DNA of 64,000 nt from NCBI GenBank assembly GCA_004295565.1, contig AP019416.1, positions 4,340,001 through 4,404,000 on the forward strand. The letters run 5' to 3'. Numbering within the stretch: position 1 is the stretch's first letter; each line of letters opens with the position of its first letter. This document shows, piece by piece, positions 9,023 through 20,341 of this stretch. Made by a program: the position numbers and the translations under genes. The notes beneath the pieces were generated by a model. The model was not told where the DNA came from. It saw only the letters and a program-made list of their open reading frames with translations, and made no database searches. Origin of the DNA: Vreelandella olivaria (GTDB lineage Bacteria; Pseudomonadota; Gammaproteobacteria; Pseudomonadales; Halomonadaceae).

Positions 9023-9364
9023 ATGTCTTCAACTCTTCCCGCTCACCTTACCCTTGACGAGCTTGCACACTGTTCAGCGCCGTTGCCCGACGTAGAAGTC
9101 CATGGGCTCGATATGGGTTGGTACATTGTTCGTTTGCATCAGGATAACAACGTCAGCTTGCTGATCGACCAGAATGGCGAGACGCAGCGTTTTACCGGTA
9201 CGCAGTGGATTGGCCGCGCGCTGGCACCACTGGGATTCACCCACGGCACGCTGACCTGGGCCGACGCCGCCGATGAAATGATAGGTACCGATGTTCCGTC
9301 CGTTTCCGCACAGCAGCGCTTAGCCTATGGCGTACGCGTGGCTTTCAACCAAGCCAGTCTATAA
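9023..9364 (+). CDS. Small conserved hypothetical protein, DUF6482-like
   Basis: A 113-residue soluble protein with a good ribosome site (GAGGAT) before ATG 9023 and no signal peptide or membrane segment. It has the layout I associate with the DUF6482 group found in Halomonas and Pseudomonas: LDELAHC near the start, VEVHGLDMGWYIVRLHQDN, a short beta segment VSLLIDQNGETQRF, and an Arg/Leu-rich end. Function is unknown. It stands alone between acdS and mgtE, with palindromes upstream. The family assignment is from memory of the pattern and is moderate. Confidence 0.65.
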   Translation: MSSTLPAHLTLDELAHCSAPLPDVEVHGLDMGWYIVRLHQDNNVSLLIDQNGETQRFTGTQWIGRALAPLGFTHGTLTWADAADEMIGTDVPSVSAQQRLAYGVRVAFNQASL

Positions 9365-9437
9365 ACTCACCAAAGCGAGCCGCCGAGAGTTTGCAATTCT
9401 ATTGCCTTAACACCTAGTTTCCAAAAGGACGGACGCT

Positions 9438-10791
9438 ATGCGCGATGATGAAAAATATACCAATAACGAAGAGCTGCTACTCTATCTTCAAAAGCTTTTA
9501 GACACCCCAGACACAGCGGCTCTTCAGGAATTTTTCACTGAACTCGATATTTTAGACATTGCGCGAACCCTTGAGTCCTTCCCGGCCAAAACACGCGATT
9601 ATCTTTGGGAATATGTGCCTGATGCGATAATCGGCGAGGTACTTGCCGAAGTTGACGAAGACATCCGCGCCGACTACATCGAGGATTTATCCGCCAGTGA
9701 CGTAGAGCAAATAGTTAAGGGCCTGGATGCTCAAGAAGTTGCTGAAGTACTGGATGTTGCTGACGAGGCCATAAAAACCAGCGTTTACGCCAGCTTAGAC
9801 CAGGACATACGTGCCCAGGTCGAGAACCTTCATGCCTATGAAGATGATGTGGTGGGGCGTTACATGGATCCCGAGACGGTTAATGTAAAACAGGGCGTCT
9901 CGTTAGAAGCCGTGCAGCGCTATATCCGCATTCATCATCTGCTTGATGATGAGTCTCAGCAGATCATGATTACGGATAAGGATAAACGCTTACTCGGCAC
10001 CTTGACCCTGATTGATTTAATCAAGCAACCACAAGATGCCGTGGTTGATGATTATATGGATGATTTCTTCACCCTGAATGATCAAATGAAAGTCAGCGAT
10101 GCCGCCGCATTATTGCGCTCTAAAGAGCTTCACTTTGTCCCCGTATGCGATAGTGAGGGGTTATTGGTTGGTCAGCTCAACTCCACCGATGTGTTGGAAA
10201 TCACCCAAGATGATGCTGATATGACGCTTAAACATATGTCCGGCGTCAGCGATGAAGAAGAAGTGTTCACCCCATTATGCGAAGCGCCAAAAGCCGCGGC
10301 ATTTGGCTAGGCATCAATCTGTTAACGGCTTTTCTAGCCGCCTTCGTGATCGGACGGTTTGAAGTGGTCTTAGATCAAATTGTGGCGCTGGCGATTTTAA
10401 TGCCGGTGGTTGCCAGCATGGGAGGGATTGCCGGAAGCCAGACCCTCACCGTCGTCATACGCGGTTTAGCCCTGGGGCAGCTTGCGGGCAACAATATAAA
10501 GTGGCTTTACAATAAAGAGCTGTGGGTGGGTATGAGCAATGGCCTGGTGTGGGCGTTAGTAGTCGGCCTCATTTCGCACCTTTGGTTTGGCGACGCCATG
10601 ATTACGCTGGTCATTACCCTGGCTATCTTTATCAATATGAGCCTGGCCAATGTTTCTGGGGTACTGATTCCATTGGTGTTGAAAAAGCTGCAGATTGATC
10701 CCGCCTTATCCGGCGCGGTGATTCTAACTACCGTTACCGATGTGGTGGGATTTTGTCCTTCCTGGGGCTCGCGACGCTGATTATATTGTGA
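9438..10791 (+). CDS. mgtE: MgtE-family magnesium channel/transporter, frameshifted
   Basis: The protein has the MgtE order: an acidic N domain of helical repeats (about residues 1-130, rich in Asp/Glu such as EVDEDIRADYIEDL), two CBS domains (VVGRYMDPETVNV and VDDYMDDFFTLND), then a membrane domain with GIWLGINLLTAFLAAFVIG, MPVVASMGGIAGSQTLTVVIRGLALG (the conserved pore region) and LIPLVLKKLQIDPALSGAVILTTVTDVVGF. Frame is lost at C4 10270-10273 (five expected, giving FTPIMRSAKSR) and T4 10751-10754 (five expected, giving GFLSFLGLATLIIL). The repaired length is about 451 residues. AAGGA precedes ATG 9438. It imports Mg2+ across the inner membrane, gated by Mg2+ binding to the cytosolic domains. 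Confidence 0.93.
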
Positions 10792-10800
10792 TTTTTCCCT

Positions 10801-11990
10801 TCAGGCAGGCGCTGGGCCTTCCCAAAGCAGAACCCAGCGCTTGGTTGGAGTACCAAATGTCGTAGCAACGACTACACCTACCCACTGCCCCACCTGATCT
10901 GACCTTTCGATAGCATCGATCAGCCGATTGACCCGAGCCGCTTCACGAAAATCGGGATAGAGGGGCGGTGGTTAATAATACCCTCGACCAGATCGCGCAC
11001 CTCGATAATTTTCTGATCGTTATAGCCCAAGCCATGACCCGGCGCGGGGCTGAACGCTACATAGTCGGGGTGTTCAGGGCCCGCTAACAGGGTAGTGAAG
11101 CCGCGCCTGCCGTGGGTATCGCCGTGGCGATATAGCTGTAGTTCGCTCATGCGCTCCTGGTCAAACACTATGGCGCCTTTCGTGCCCGTTAGCGTGTAGG
11201 CCAAGCCCATTTTGCGCCCAGCCGCCACCCGAGACGTCTCGATATTGCCGATTAATCCCTGGTCAAAGCGCAGCATGGCCTGGGCTTGGTCATCGTTCTC
11301 TACCGCCGCCATACCGCTGCCGTCGGCCTTGGGCCGAGTGGGGATAACGGTTTGTAGCTGACCGCATACCTCGGCAATGCGCTGCCCGGTTAAAAACTCG
11401 GCCATATTGAGGATATGCGAGCCCACATCGCCCAGCGCACCGGCACCTGCCGTTGCCCGCTGTGTATGCCAGTCGTGGGGCTTTTCCGGGTCGAGCAGGT
11501 AATCCTCGTTGTGCCGCCCACGAAAATGAATCAGCTCACCAATTTCACCACTAGCGACAATCTGGCGGGCCAGCTGAGTGGCGGAATTGCGAATATAGTT
11601 AAAGCCCACCAGGGTTTTGACGCCCGCCTTTTCAGCCGCAACGACCATCTCCTCGGCGTCTGCCGTGCTCAGCGCTAGCGGTTTTTCGGCGTAAACATGC
11701 TTGCCAGCGGCAATGGCAGCCAGTGCCATCTCTTTATGTAGGAAGTTGGGTGCGCAGATATCCACCACATCTACGTCACTGTCTTCCACCAGGGTGCGCC
11801 AATCGTTGGTGGCGCGGGCAAATCCCCAGGCCCGCGCTCTGCTCTCTGCAGTGACGAGGTCGGCATCCGCCAACAGTTCGCACACCGGTTTAGCGGGCAG
11901 ATCAAAAACGCTGGACGCCGCATTAAAGGCAATGGCGTGGGCTTTGCCCATAAAGCCGGTGCCGATTAAGCCAATTTTGAGGGTTTTCAT
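10801..11990 (-). CDS. Gfo/Idh/MocA-family oxidoreductase in the inositol operon, frameshifted at C-terminus
   Basis: The N-terminal Rossmann motif GLIGTGFMGKAHAIAF, the catalytic-lysine motif EKPLALS and DVGSHILNMAEFL near the active-site histidine define an inositol/sugar dehydrogenase of about 396 residues. Frame is lost at the run 10962-10965 (five C expected on the coding strand); the repaired end is RPLYPDFREAARVNRLIDAIERS and continues to TGA at 10801-10803. It follows iolE in the leftward iol operon and differs from the iolG homologue at 21265, so it is probably a scyllo-inositol or inosose-handling dehydrogenase. ATG 11996 is an equally possible start. Confidence 0.85.
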
Positions 11991-12143
11991 TGTCATTATT
12001 CCAATGGACAAAGTCGATAATTCACAAACGCCCTCGGTCGCTGACTGGCGGCTATCCGCCCCGCTCGACACCTTCTCAACGACGCGTAGATGTGCCTTGC
12101 ACTGAACCAGGATATGCGAGGGCTTCAGCGACGCTGGCGATGT

Positions 12144-13046
12144 TTAGCTGGCAACGTCAAAACCCGCCTGCTCGGCAAGCTGACGCAAATTGCGATACCC
12201 CAGGCGGGCGTAAGTCAGCGGGTGGGCCACTTCCGGGTCTTGCTCGGCTTCCACCACCAACCAGCCTTGATACCCCTGCTCACACAGGTGGGTTAAGGCG
12301 GGCAGAAAATCCACATTGCCATCCCCGGGCACTGTAAACAGGCCGTCCAGCACGCCGTTTAAAAAGCTTTTGTCGCGGTTGCGCACTGCGTCCAGCACCG
12401 GGAAACGCAGGTCTTTGCAGTGCACATGGCGGATACGTTGGCTGTAGCGTTTGGCGATGGCGAGCGGATCACCACCGGCACCGCGTAGATGACCAAAATC
12501 AAGCAGCAGCCCCACGCCTTCGCCGGTGTTGTCCATCAAGCGTTCAACATCAGCCTGGCTTTCGATCACCGTGCCCAAATGGTGGTGATAAACCAGCTGT
12601 ATGCCCTGGGATTTCAGATAGTCGCCCACCACCTCCAGACCATGCAGCAGGCGCTGCCACTCCTGCTCAGAAAGGTGCGGACGCTGGGAGAGTGGGCGTT
12701 GCTGATCGCCGTGTACACAGTGGGTGACTTCACACAACACCATGACCTTGGCCCCACACTGCTTGAGCAGGTTCATATGATCCTGAATGGCTTCAATCTC
12801 TTCTTCGGGACTGCGCTCCAGCAGGCGTGCGGAGTACCAGCCCGACACAAGCGCCAGGTCGTGGGCGCTCAGCACCTGATTCAAGGCGTCGGGCGTGCGG
12901 GGAAACTTGTTACCCAGTTCAAAGCCGCTAAAACCCGCTTCGCGCCCCTCTTGCAAGCAGGTTTCCAGCGGTGTTGCGCCTCCCAGGCTGGGCAAGTCGT
13001 CGTTCGTCCAGGTGAGCGGATTGATGCCTAAAGTAACCGTTGGCAT
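12144..13046 (-). CDS. iolE: myo-Inosose-2 dehydratase
   Basis: Intact, 300 residues, a xylose-isomerase-like TIM barrel. Diagnostic parts are GINPLTWTNDDLPSLGG at the N-terminus, LGNKFPR, the metal-ligand region YHHHLGTVIES and LLLDFGHLRGAGGDP, HCKDLR and VVEAEQDP. IolE removes water from 2-keto-myo-inositol to give 3D-trihydroxycyclohexane-1,2-dione, the substrate of the iolD product encoded just upstream. AAGGAA lies before ATG 13046. The 150-base gap to iolD holds a hairpin repeat. Confidence 0.93.
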   Translation of the reverse strand: MPTVTLGINPLTWTNDDLPSLGGATPLETCLQEGREAGFSGFELGNKFPRTPDALNQVLSAHDLALVSGWYSARLLERSPEEEIEAIQDHMNLLKQCGAKVMVLCEVTHCVHGDQQRPLSQRPHLSEQEWQRLLHGLEVVGDYLKSQGIQLVYHHHLGTVIESQADVERLMDNTGEGVGLLLDFGHLRGAGGDPLAIAKRYSQRIRHVHCKDLRFPVLDAVRNRDKSFLNGVLDGLFTVPGDGNVDFLPALTHLCEQGYQGWLVVEAEQDPEVAHPLTYARLGYRNLRQLAEQAGFDVAS

Positions 13047-13084
13047 AGCGTATTCCTTGTGATTTGTCTGAGCATGTTCGGCGT

Positions 13085-13167
13085 TAGGGTGCCGCGAGGG
13101 CGCTGTGAACCCATCCCTGGGCGCTACTTTCGCCGTCCCTGAGGCGAAAGACCCTCGCTTTACCCTA
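13085..13167. repeat. Interspersed palindromic repeat, copy 1
   Basis: TAGGGT and GCGAGGG (13085-13100) pair with CCCTCGC and ACCCTA (13152-13167), and CTTTCGCC pairs with GGCGAAAG inside. The core GGCGCTGTGAACCCATCC followed by TGGGCGCTACTTTCGCC recurs at 36663-36792. It lies between iolD and iolE, where it could form a hairpin in the mRNA. Confidence 0.85.
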
Positions 13168-13196
13168 TCGCCGACTCCCTGATGTACTACATTCGA

Positions 13197-15042
13197 TTAG
13201 CGGGCTTGGCGCTGCTTGGCTTCGCGGTACCCTTGATAGGCTTTATTGACGGCTTCACGCTCGGAAACCTCGGGCACGGCCACTTCCCACCAGGCGCCGC
13301 CTTCTTGGGTGCTGGGTAACGGGTCGGTGTCCAGGGCAATCACATAGGTAGATTGGGCAGCGCGAGCACGCACCAGCGCCTGTTCCAGTTCGGCAATGCC
13401 GCTCACTGATTCAGACTCACAGCCCAGGGCTTTGGCGTGAGCGGCAAAGTCGGTTTTGGGGGCGCCAGCCTCGACAGTGCGACAGTCTTGCAGCAGGTTG
13501 TTGAATCCCGCGCCGCCGGTGGCCTGCTGCAAACGGTTGATACAGCCATAGCCGCGGTTATCCAACACCACGACGATCAGCTTGTGGCCCAGCATCACCG
13601 AGGTGGCCAGCTCGGAGTTGTGCATCAGGTAGCTACCATCGCCCACCATCACCACCACTTCTCGCTCGGGCTTGGCCATCTTGACGCCGAGCCCACCGGC
13701 AATTTCATAGCCCATGCAGGAGAAGCCGTACTCAACGTGGTAACTACCTGGGCCTGAACACTGCCAGAGTTTATGCAGTTCACCTGGCAAACCTCCGGCG
13801 GCGCATACCACGGTGGTATCGTTGCCAGCCTGGCGATTGACGGCACCGATCACCTGAGCATCAGTGGGCAGCGAAAGCCCTTGATCGGCGGTTACACGAT
13901 GTACCGCCTCGGCCCATTCGCGCTTGAGCGTGCTGGTCTGTTCGCGCCACTCATCGCTGCCGCGCCACCCGCCCAGCGCCGCGTCGAGTTGACCAAGCCC
14001 GACCAAGGCATCGCAGCTAAGCGGCAGCGCTTGATGTTTCAGGCTGTCGAAGCGGCCAACGTTGAGGGCAATCAGTGTCTTATCGCTGCTTTCAAACAGC
14101 GCCCGGGAGCCGGTGGTGAAGTCCTGCAGCCGGGTGCCCACCGCCAGGATGACATCCGCCTGCTCTGCCAACTGGTTGGCGGCTGCGCTGCCGGTGACGC
14201 CAATGGCACCCACCGCGCAGGGTGGCTATCCGCCAGCGCGCCTTTCCCCGCCTGGGTTTCGGCGACCGGGATGCCGCGTGCTTTGGCAAACTCGGCCAAA
14301 TCTTCGCAGGCAGCGGCGTAGTGCACACCGCCACCGGCGATGATCAGCGGGCGCTTGGCCTGCTTGAGTGCAGCGACTGCTTGACTAAGCTCATAAGCAT
14401 CCGGTGGCGGGCGGCGAATGCGATGCACCTTGGGAGTAAAAAAGGCTTCTGGATAGTCGTAGGCGAAGGTTTGCACATCCTGGGGCAGCGCCAGGGTCGC
14501 GGGGCCGCAGTGCTCCGGGTCAAGCATTGTGGCGATCGCCTGGGGCAAGCAGGTGAGTAGCTGTTCCGGGCGGCTGATACGATCAAAGTAGCGCGACACG
14601 GGACGAAAGCAGTCGTTAACGCTAAGCGTAGGGTCGCCGAAATGCTCCACCTGCTGGAGAACCGGGTCGGGTTCGCGGGTGGCAAAGGTGTCCCCCGGCA
14701 GCAGCAGGATCGGCAACCGGTTGGCATGGGCCAGCGCCGCGGCAGTGACCATATTGGTCGCCCCTGGGCCAATCGAGCTGGTCGCGGCCATTAGGCGCTG
14801 GCGATTATTGGCTTTGGCAAAAGCAATCGCCGCGTGGGCCATGGCCTGTTCGTTGTGGGCGCGGAAGGTGGGCAGCGTGTCCTGCACGTGGTAGAGCGCT
14901 TCACCCATTCCGGCCACATTGCCATGACCAAAATCGCAAACACGCCTTCGAAAAGCGCCACCTCTTGACCATCAATCTCGATACGTTGCGCGGCAAGATA
15001 CTTGACCAGCGCCTGAGCCATGGTGAGTCGAATGGTGCTCAT
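13197..15042 (-). CDS. iolD: 3D-(3,5/4)-trihydroxycyclohexane-1,2-dione acylhydrolase, frameshifted
   Basis: A ThDP-dependent ring-opening enzyme of about 615 residues. Seen are the N-terminal PYR domain (MAQALVKYLAAQRIE, then HGNVAGMGEAL, HNEQAMAHAAIAFAKA and SSIGPGATNMVTAAALAHANRLPILLLPGD) and the C-terminal PP domain with the ThDP motif VGDGSYLMHNSEL. Frame is lost at 14930-14933 (five T expected on the coding strand, giving VFAIFGHGN) and near 14209-14216 (one G short, giving DSHPARVGAIGVTG). It acts after IolE to give 5-deoxy-D-glucuronate, the substrate of IolB at 22284. Confidence 0.93.
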
Positions 15043-15107
15043 TTACGCCTCCTCGGTGTGGGCCAGCGTTTGCGGCTGCGCCTGCCTTAATTGCCGCCAC
15101 GCTTGTA

Positions 15108-16997
15108 TTAGCTCGGCATAATTTTGGCAACGCGTGCTACCAAAGCTGCATCGTCGATGCGCCCCGCCAGCCAGTCGCGACTGGCGCTGGCAAATAGCGT
15201 GCGTCCGACGGTAAACCCCTTACAACAAGGGTGTTTAGCAGCCTCGTCAAAGCCGCGCTTCATGTCGTCCATGGGGGCATCAAGCCCGAGCAGTACCACG
15301 CCACGGCAGTAGGTATCCTCGCGCTCAATGGTCTCGCCCACCGCCTGCCAGGCAGCATCTGACATAGTGGGTAGCTTCCACCAGTCGGGCCGAATGCCCA
15401 GGTTGTAAAGCCGCTGCAGGCTGCGCGGCAGCGTGGTGTCATCGCCGGGCATACTCGAAGGAGGAATGACCTCAATCAGCAGTTCCAGCCCATAGGCACA
15501 GGCCGCCTGGTAGAGCTGGCGCAGCCGCTCCTCCTGCTCTAAGCGCAGTGAGATTTCATCGTCGGGGTGGTAGAACACCAGGCATTTAATGATCTGCTCT
15601 CTAGGCCAGTTGCGCAGGCAGGCACCTAAATCGTCGCCATGCTGGAAGCGCAGCGGACGTGAGCCCGGCAGCTCTACCGGTCGACCGATCCACCAGCCTT
15701 TGCCGCTGGCTTGATTGAGCGCTTCCTGACCCAGCACGTCATCTACCAGAATCGCAGGCGTGGTAATGCCGCCCAGCTTGGCGCCCTCCTCGGCAGCCGA
15801 CACCAACAGCTTCTTGAGCTTAGGCAGTCGCGCGCTGTCGGCATACTCTTCGCGGGCCATATCGGTGAGCTGGCGGCGGTGGTCAAATGCCAGGCCCAAC
15901 ACTTCGGGCCATTGAGCAGGCACTCGGGTGGTGACCCGGTGTAAATGATTCAACCGTTGATCGATATCCGGGCGGGGAACCTCATCACGCCTGTCGAGAT
16001 AATCAAATAACTCGTCTTCGGTGGGCATGGCCGGGGCACAACCGTGACGGGAGACCACCAGCGCGCCACAGGCGTTGGCATAGGCAGCGCTGGTCTGCCA
16101 CGGCTCGCCGCGTAACCAGCCCCGCAGCAGACCGCTCATAAAGGCATCACCGGCACCCAGCACATTAAGCACTTCGACTTGCACGCCTTTCACCAAAACA
16201 CCGTCTTCGATGCGGTCATGAATAGCGCCTTCAAACACCACGCAGCCCATGGGCCCGAGCTTGCATACCAGGGTAGCCTCACTAACCTCTCGCACTGCAC
16301 GCAGAGCCGCCAAGGTGTCCGTGCTGCCTCCGGCAATATGGAACTCCTCTTCGGTGCCCACAATCAGGTCGAAATCCGGCAGCCAGCGCTGCAGGTCGGT
16401 GGTCACCTTGTCATCGGCGACAAAGCGGGTTTCGCCATCGCCGGGATTGGTGAGCCCCACAGCACGGGACGGTAGTCGATATCCAGCACCCGCTTAACGC
16501 CATAATGGGCGGCGGCGTCCAGCGCTTTGCGGCATGCCCGGCGAGTGGTATCGGTGGAAAGATGGGTACCGGTGATCACCAGCGCTTTTGCCCGGGCAAT
16601 AAATTCAGGGTCGATGGCGTCGGCGTCGATGGCCATATCAGCACAGTCGCGACGGTAAAACAGCAGCGGAAAGCTTTCGCGGTCTTTTAACGCCAGCAGC
16701 ACCAGACCGGTATGGCGCTCAGGATCAGTTTGTAGCGCGGAGGTATCCACCCCACCCGCGCCAGCTCTTCGCGCACGAAGTTGCCCATCTGCTCATTGCC
16801 CACCCGCGAGAGCATGGCGGATTTCAGCCCAAGCCGCGCAGTGCCGTAGGCCATGTTGCCGGAACTGCCGCCCAGGTATTTGGCAAAGCTGGCCACGTCT
16901 TCCAGGCGGCTACCGATTTGTTCGGCGTAAGATCCACCGCCACCCGCCCCAAGCAGATCAGATCAAGCGGTCGGTGTTGGCTATTGTTATTCAGCAT
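15108..16997 (-). CDS. iolC: 5-Dehydro-2-deoxygluconokinase fused to DUF2090 aldolase-like domain, frameshifted
   Basis: The N-terminal PfkB/ribokinase domain (DLICLGRVAVDLYAEQ, LGGSSGNMAYGTARLGL, the C-terminal kinase motif NVLGAGDAFMSGLLRG) phosphorylates 2-deoxy-5-keto-gluconate. The C-terminal DUF2090 half (LGLAFDHRRQLTDMA, KCLVFYHPDD, LLIEVIPPSS, GIRPDWWKL, VVLLGLDAP, GFTVGRTLF) resembles tagatose-bisphosphate aldolases and probably performs the next, IolJ-type cleavage. The repaired length is about 630 residues. Frame is lost near 16928-16931, at 16750-16753 and at 16455-16458, each one base short. GGGGAG precedes ATG 16997. It follows the ABC transporter genes in the leftward iol operon. 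Confidence 0.93.
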
Positions 16998-17011
16998 AAG
17001 GTCTCCCCACG

Positions 17012-17977
17012 TTACTCTCGTGGTCTCGGCACATCGCGATATACTTGGATGGCGGTTAAAGCAAAAGCACCGCAAGGTCGTAACGGATCGCTAAAAGCCA
17101 CCGGCAATACGCGGTGAAGGCTGCCCGGTGTTTGTTTCTCCCCAGGCTGAGTGCCTTGATCGGCTAAGTTGGCCTTCTTGGCTTTATCGTCCCGCTGGAA
17201 CTCCGCAAGCTCTGCATCCAGGCTTTCAAGCTCAGCGCCACCCGCCATCATGTTGAGCACTTCTTCACGGCTGACCTCTTCTTTGCGGAAGGTGCCTAAG
17301 CTGCCGCCTCGTGACAACAGGGTGAACGCATCGGCCACTGGGTAAGCGTGGTGGACGTTGTGGGTAATAAAGATGACCGCAAGCCCATCCGCGCGGGCTT
17401 TGGCGATATAGCGCAGCACGACAGAGGCCTGCTTGACCCCAAGCGCTGACGTAGGCTCATCAAGAATCAGCACTTTGGCGCCAAAATAGACGGCACGGGC
17501 AATCGCTACGCACTGGCGCTCGCCGCCGGAAAGCGTACCCACCGGCTGGCTTGGGTCGCGTACATCAATGCCGATTTTAGCCATTTCCTGTTTGGCAACC
17601 CGGTCGGCATATTTCCAATTAATACGCTTTAACGGCCCCCAGCCCACTGTCGGTTCGCGGCCCATAAAGAAGTTACGGGTAATCGACATCAACGGCACCA
17701 TCGCCAGATCCTGGAAAACGGTGGCGATACCGGCGTCGAGCGCGTAAGCCGGGGACTTGAAACGAGCGGGCTTGCCATCCAGCAGCATCTCGCCATGGGT
17801 GGGCTGGTGAACACCTGAAAGGGTTTTAATCAACGTTGACTTGCCAGCACCGTTATCCCCCAGCAGGCACATAACTTCACCGGAATAGACCTGCATTGAG
17901 ATATCACTGATGGCGATGACACTGCCGAAGTGCTTGCTGACACTGCGCATTTCAATCATTGGCGTACGAGTGGTCAT
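17012..17977 (-). CDS. iatA: Inositol-type sugar ABC transporter ATP-binding protein
   Basis: No stop interrupts this 321-residue ATPase. Walker A is GDNGAGKST, the signature [15 protein letters not shown], Walker [13 protein letters not shown] and the switch histidine ITHNVHHAY. Only one ATPase domain is present, as in single-domain members of the CUT2 class such as IatA/FrcA. The last about 45 residues after [15 protein letters not shown] look unstructured and could be a frame change, which I cannot prove. It starts one base after the permease stop and lies in the operon receptor-permease-ATPase-iolC. It energises uptake of myo-inositol or a related polyol. Confidence 0.88.
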   Translation of the reverse strand: MTTRTPMIEMRSVSKHFGSVIAISDISMQVYSGEVMCLLGDNGAGKSTLIKTLSGVHQPTHGEMLLDGKPARFKSPAYALDAGIATVFQDLAMVPLMSITRNFFMGREPTVGWGPLKRINWKYADRVAKQEMAKIGIDVRDPSQPVGTLSGGERQCVAIARAVYFGAKVLILDEPTSALGVKQASVVLRYIAKARADGLAVIFITHNVHHAYPVADAFTLLSRGGSLGTFRKEEVSREEVLNMMAGGAELESLDAELAEFQRDDKAKKANLADQGTQPGEKQTPGSLHRVLPVAFSDPLRPCGAFALTAIQVYRDVPRPRE

Positions 17978-17978
17978 G

Positions 17979-19107
17979 TTATTTAGCCTCCATCGCCTTT
18001 TTGCGCATGTAATTATTGAATAGCACGGCCACCAGCAGCATCACACCCAAAAGACCTGGAACCAGTCAGTGTTAACACCGGTATAGAAGATACCCATTTG
18101 CACCATGCCGAAGATCAGCGCACCGAGGGCCGCACCAATGGCAGATCCATAGCCGCCGGTCAGCAAAGCGCCGCCAATGACCACTGCGATAATGGCCTCC
18201 AGCTCTTTTAATAAACCTCGAATGGTGTCCGCCGAGCCGGTATCCATCACCTGAATGCAGGCAAAGATGGTGGCGGAGAACGCAGTGAACATAAACAGTG
18301 AAATCTTGACGCGATGGACGGGGACGCCCGAATTGCGTGCCGCATTAGCATCGCCGCCGCTGGCAAAGATCCAGTTGCCGTAAGGCGTACACAACAGCAC
18401 CCAGGTTGCCACCGCCGTTAAGCCCAGCCACCAGACAATCGAGACGGGAATGCCCGAAACCACGGGGTTGCCTGCAAAGTTAGTCGCCATCCAGCCATTG
18501 GCCGCCATCCAACTAAATAGCCCTGTAGCCACCTCGCCGGAGAAAAGCGCCGCGAACCAATCGCCGGGGATATGATCCTGCACTCCCCCCACCTGAGTAC
18601 GGCCCGTCAACAAGCGGCTGGTACCGATCGCCAGGCCACGCAGAATGAACAAAAGCCCAGCGTAACGATAAATGACGGCAACCCCGTTTTATTGACCAGA
18701 TTACCGTTAATCCAGCCCACCAGCCCCGCACAGGCGAACGCCAATAAAATAGCGGCCCATAGCGGCCAGCCATACTCCACCGCGGGGATCGCAATCAAAA
18801 TGCCCGCCAGGCCAATCATCGAACCAATCGAAAGATCAAACTCACCGCCAATCATCAGCAGCGCCGCCGCCGTGGCGATAATACCCAGCTGGGCGGCGAC
18901 TTCGAGGAAATTAATAATACCCGCGGGCGTGAACATCCCAGTGCCGCTGGACGCGACAATAAAGAAGGCAAGCACCAACACGGCACCCGCTAGTGCGCCT
19001 AACTCAGGGCGATTAAGCGCTCTCTTCCATAAAGAGACTCTCTGGATACGCTCATCTTTATCAGCCGCTGCTGGCGCAACCGATGGTTTCGTTTCAGTGG
19101 AACTCAT
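17979..19107 (-). CDS. iatP: Inositol-type sugar ABC transporter permease, frameshifted
   Basis: The repaired protein is about 376 residues with around ten hydrophobic segments. It has the BPD_transp_2 (RbsC-like) pattern: [62 protein letters not shown] and [24 protein letters not shown]. Frame is lost at 18651-18654 and 18049-18052, each with five T expected on the coding strand. The end becomes [27 protein letters not shown] at TAA 17979-17981. It forms the membrane channel with the adjacent ATPase and receptor. Confidence 0.88.
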
Positions 19108-19161
19108 GGTGACCGACTCCCAAGGCTCGACACCGCCGAGCCTTTTCTGATTAGCTCGTTA

Positions 19162-20111
19162 TCAACGGATGCCCTGGCTACTCAGCTCAATAACCTGTGC
19201 AGCGTTTTCTTGAGTAACAAACCCTGGGCCGGTAGCCACATCCCCTGCGGGCAGCAGCCCATTCTTGACGAACTGATCCAGGAACATAACGGGTAAGTAG
19301 CCCTGCATGTACTGCTGTTGGTCGATCGCAAAGTCCAGGTCGCCCGCATCAAGTGCTTCTAGAATGCCTGGCGAAAGATCAAAGGTGCCCAGAGTGAAGG
19401 TATCGGTAGCCCCTTGCTCACGCATAGCACGAATCATTGGATCCGCCGCCAGCGCGCCCAGCGTTAACACACCTCGAACGTCGTTATTCTGGTTGAGATA
19501 AGCCACGATAGCGTTGCGAATATTGGTGGGGTCGTAGGTGGTCGCCAACTGATCAGCGTTGCCATCAAAGCCGTCGACAAAACCATCACAGCGCTGATCA
19601 AGTCCCTGGTTACCCTGTTCGTGATTAACACAAACGCCTTTCTCAACGCCCAGTTCCTGCATACGCTCGGCGGCCTGTTTACCCGCCTCGTACTCACTCT
19701 GCCCAATGTGCAGACGGGCGCCATAGTCCCTGCCACGTCGCCACCGGAGTTAATGGTGATGACGGGTATGCCGTTATCGACAGCATTTTGGACAACGCCG
19801 CCCAGGGCATTTTCGTCGGTGAAAGAGAGGATCAAACCGTCAGGTTGAGACGCCACCGCTGCCTGTACGAGTTGCTGCATCTTGGCCATATCAAAGGTGG
19901 AGGGCGCACGGTACTCCAGCTCGGCGCCGACGAGATCAGCGGCAGCCTCTGCGCCGTTCTTCACTACAGACCAGAAAGGATCAGAGGGAACGCCATGGGT
20001 CACCATGACGAAGCGACTCGCTTCTTGTTCCGGTTCCTGTGCTTGTGCGGCACCTGCCATTAATGCCGTGGTGGCGGCCGAGGCTAGAAGCCATTGAGAT
20101 AGACGTGCCAT
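19162..20111 (-). CDS. ibpA: Periplasmic sugar/inositol-binding protein (ABC type), frameshifted
   Basis: A signal peptide (MARLSQWLLASAATTALMAG through AQAQ) precedes a peripla_BP_4 receptor of about 316 residues: RFVMVTHGVPSDPFWSVV, DGLILSFTDENALGGVV, IPVITINSGGD, and later TYDPTNIRNAIVAYLNQN and GTFDLSPGILEALDAGDLDFAIDQQQYMQGY. Frame is lost near 19718-19722 (three G expected on the coding strand, giving GTMGARLHIGQSEYEAGKQAAERM). It is the first gene of the leftward iol operon, next to two operator sites, which fits high induced expression. Confidence 0.88.
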
Positions 20112-20174
20112 AAGTAATTCCTCTTAACATTATCGTTGTTGGTAGGGAAGTGGCATTAAATGCCTTGGCGCTAT

Positions 20175-20188
20175 GGAATATAGGTTCC
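20175..20188. promoter_or_regulatory. Putative IolR operator 1 (GGAA-N6-TTCC)
   Basis: GGAATATAGGTTCC fits the palindromic GGAA-N6-TTCC pattern reported for RpiR-type IolR repressors of rhizobia. It lies 64 bases upstream of the receptor gene start (20111) in the divergent iol control region. Confidence 0.7.
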
Positions 20189-20234
20189 AAATAGCAATCA
20201 CTGCAAATTATTTATTCTATACTTTGGTATAAAT

Positions 20235-20248
20235 GGAATATTTATTCC
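20235..20248. promoter_or_regulatory. Putative IolR operator 2 (GGAA-N6-TTCC)
   Basis: GGAATATTTATTCC is a second match, and TGGAATA-TT-TATTCCA (20234-20249) is a perfect inverted repeat. Its centre lies 60 bases from that of site 1. Together they could control both the leftward transporter/iolCDE operon and iolR itself. Confidence 0.75.
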
Positions 20249-20341
20249 AATCAACTAGACTGCATAACAGCCAGTCACTTTGCTCTGTGCTAATGCCCAG
20301 TCGTGAATGATTGGTACATGAGTTAACGCTAAGGAATTTGT

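Noticed and set aside
10800-10850. Terminator after mgtE formed by GCGCTGGG and CCCAGCGC
   Set aside because: The inverted repeat is real, but there is no T-run on either strand and it falls within the repaired 3' end of the convergent oxidoreductase gene.
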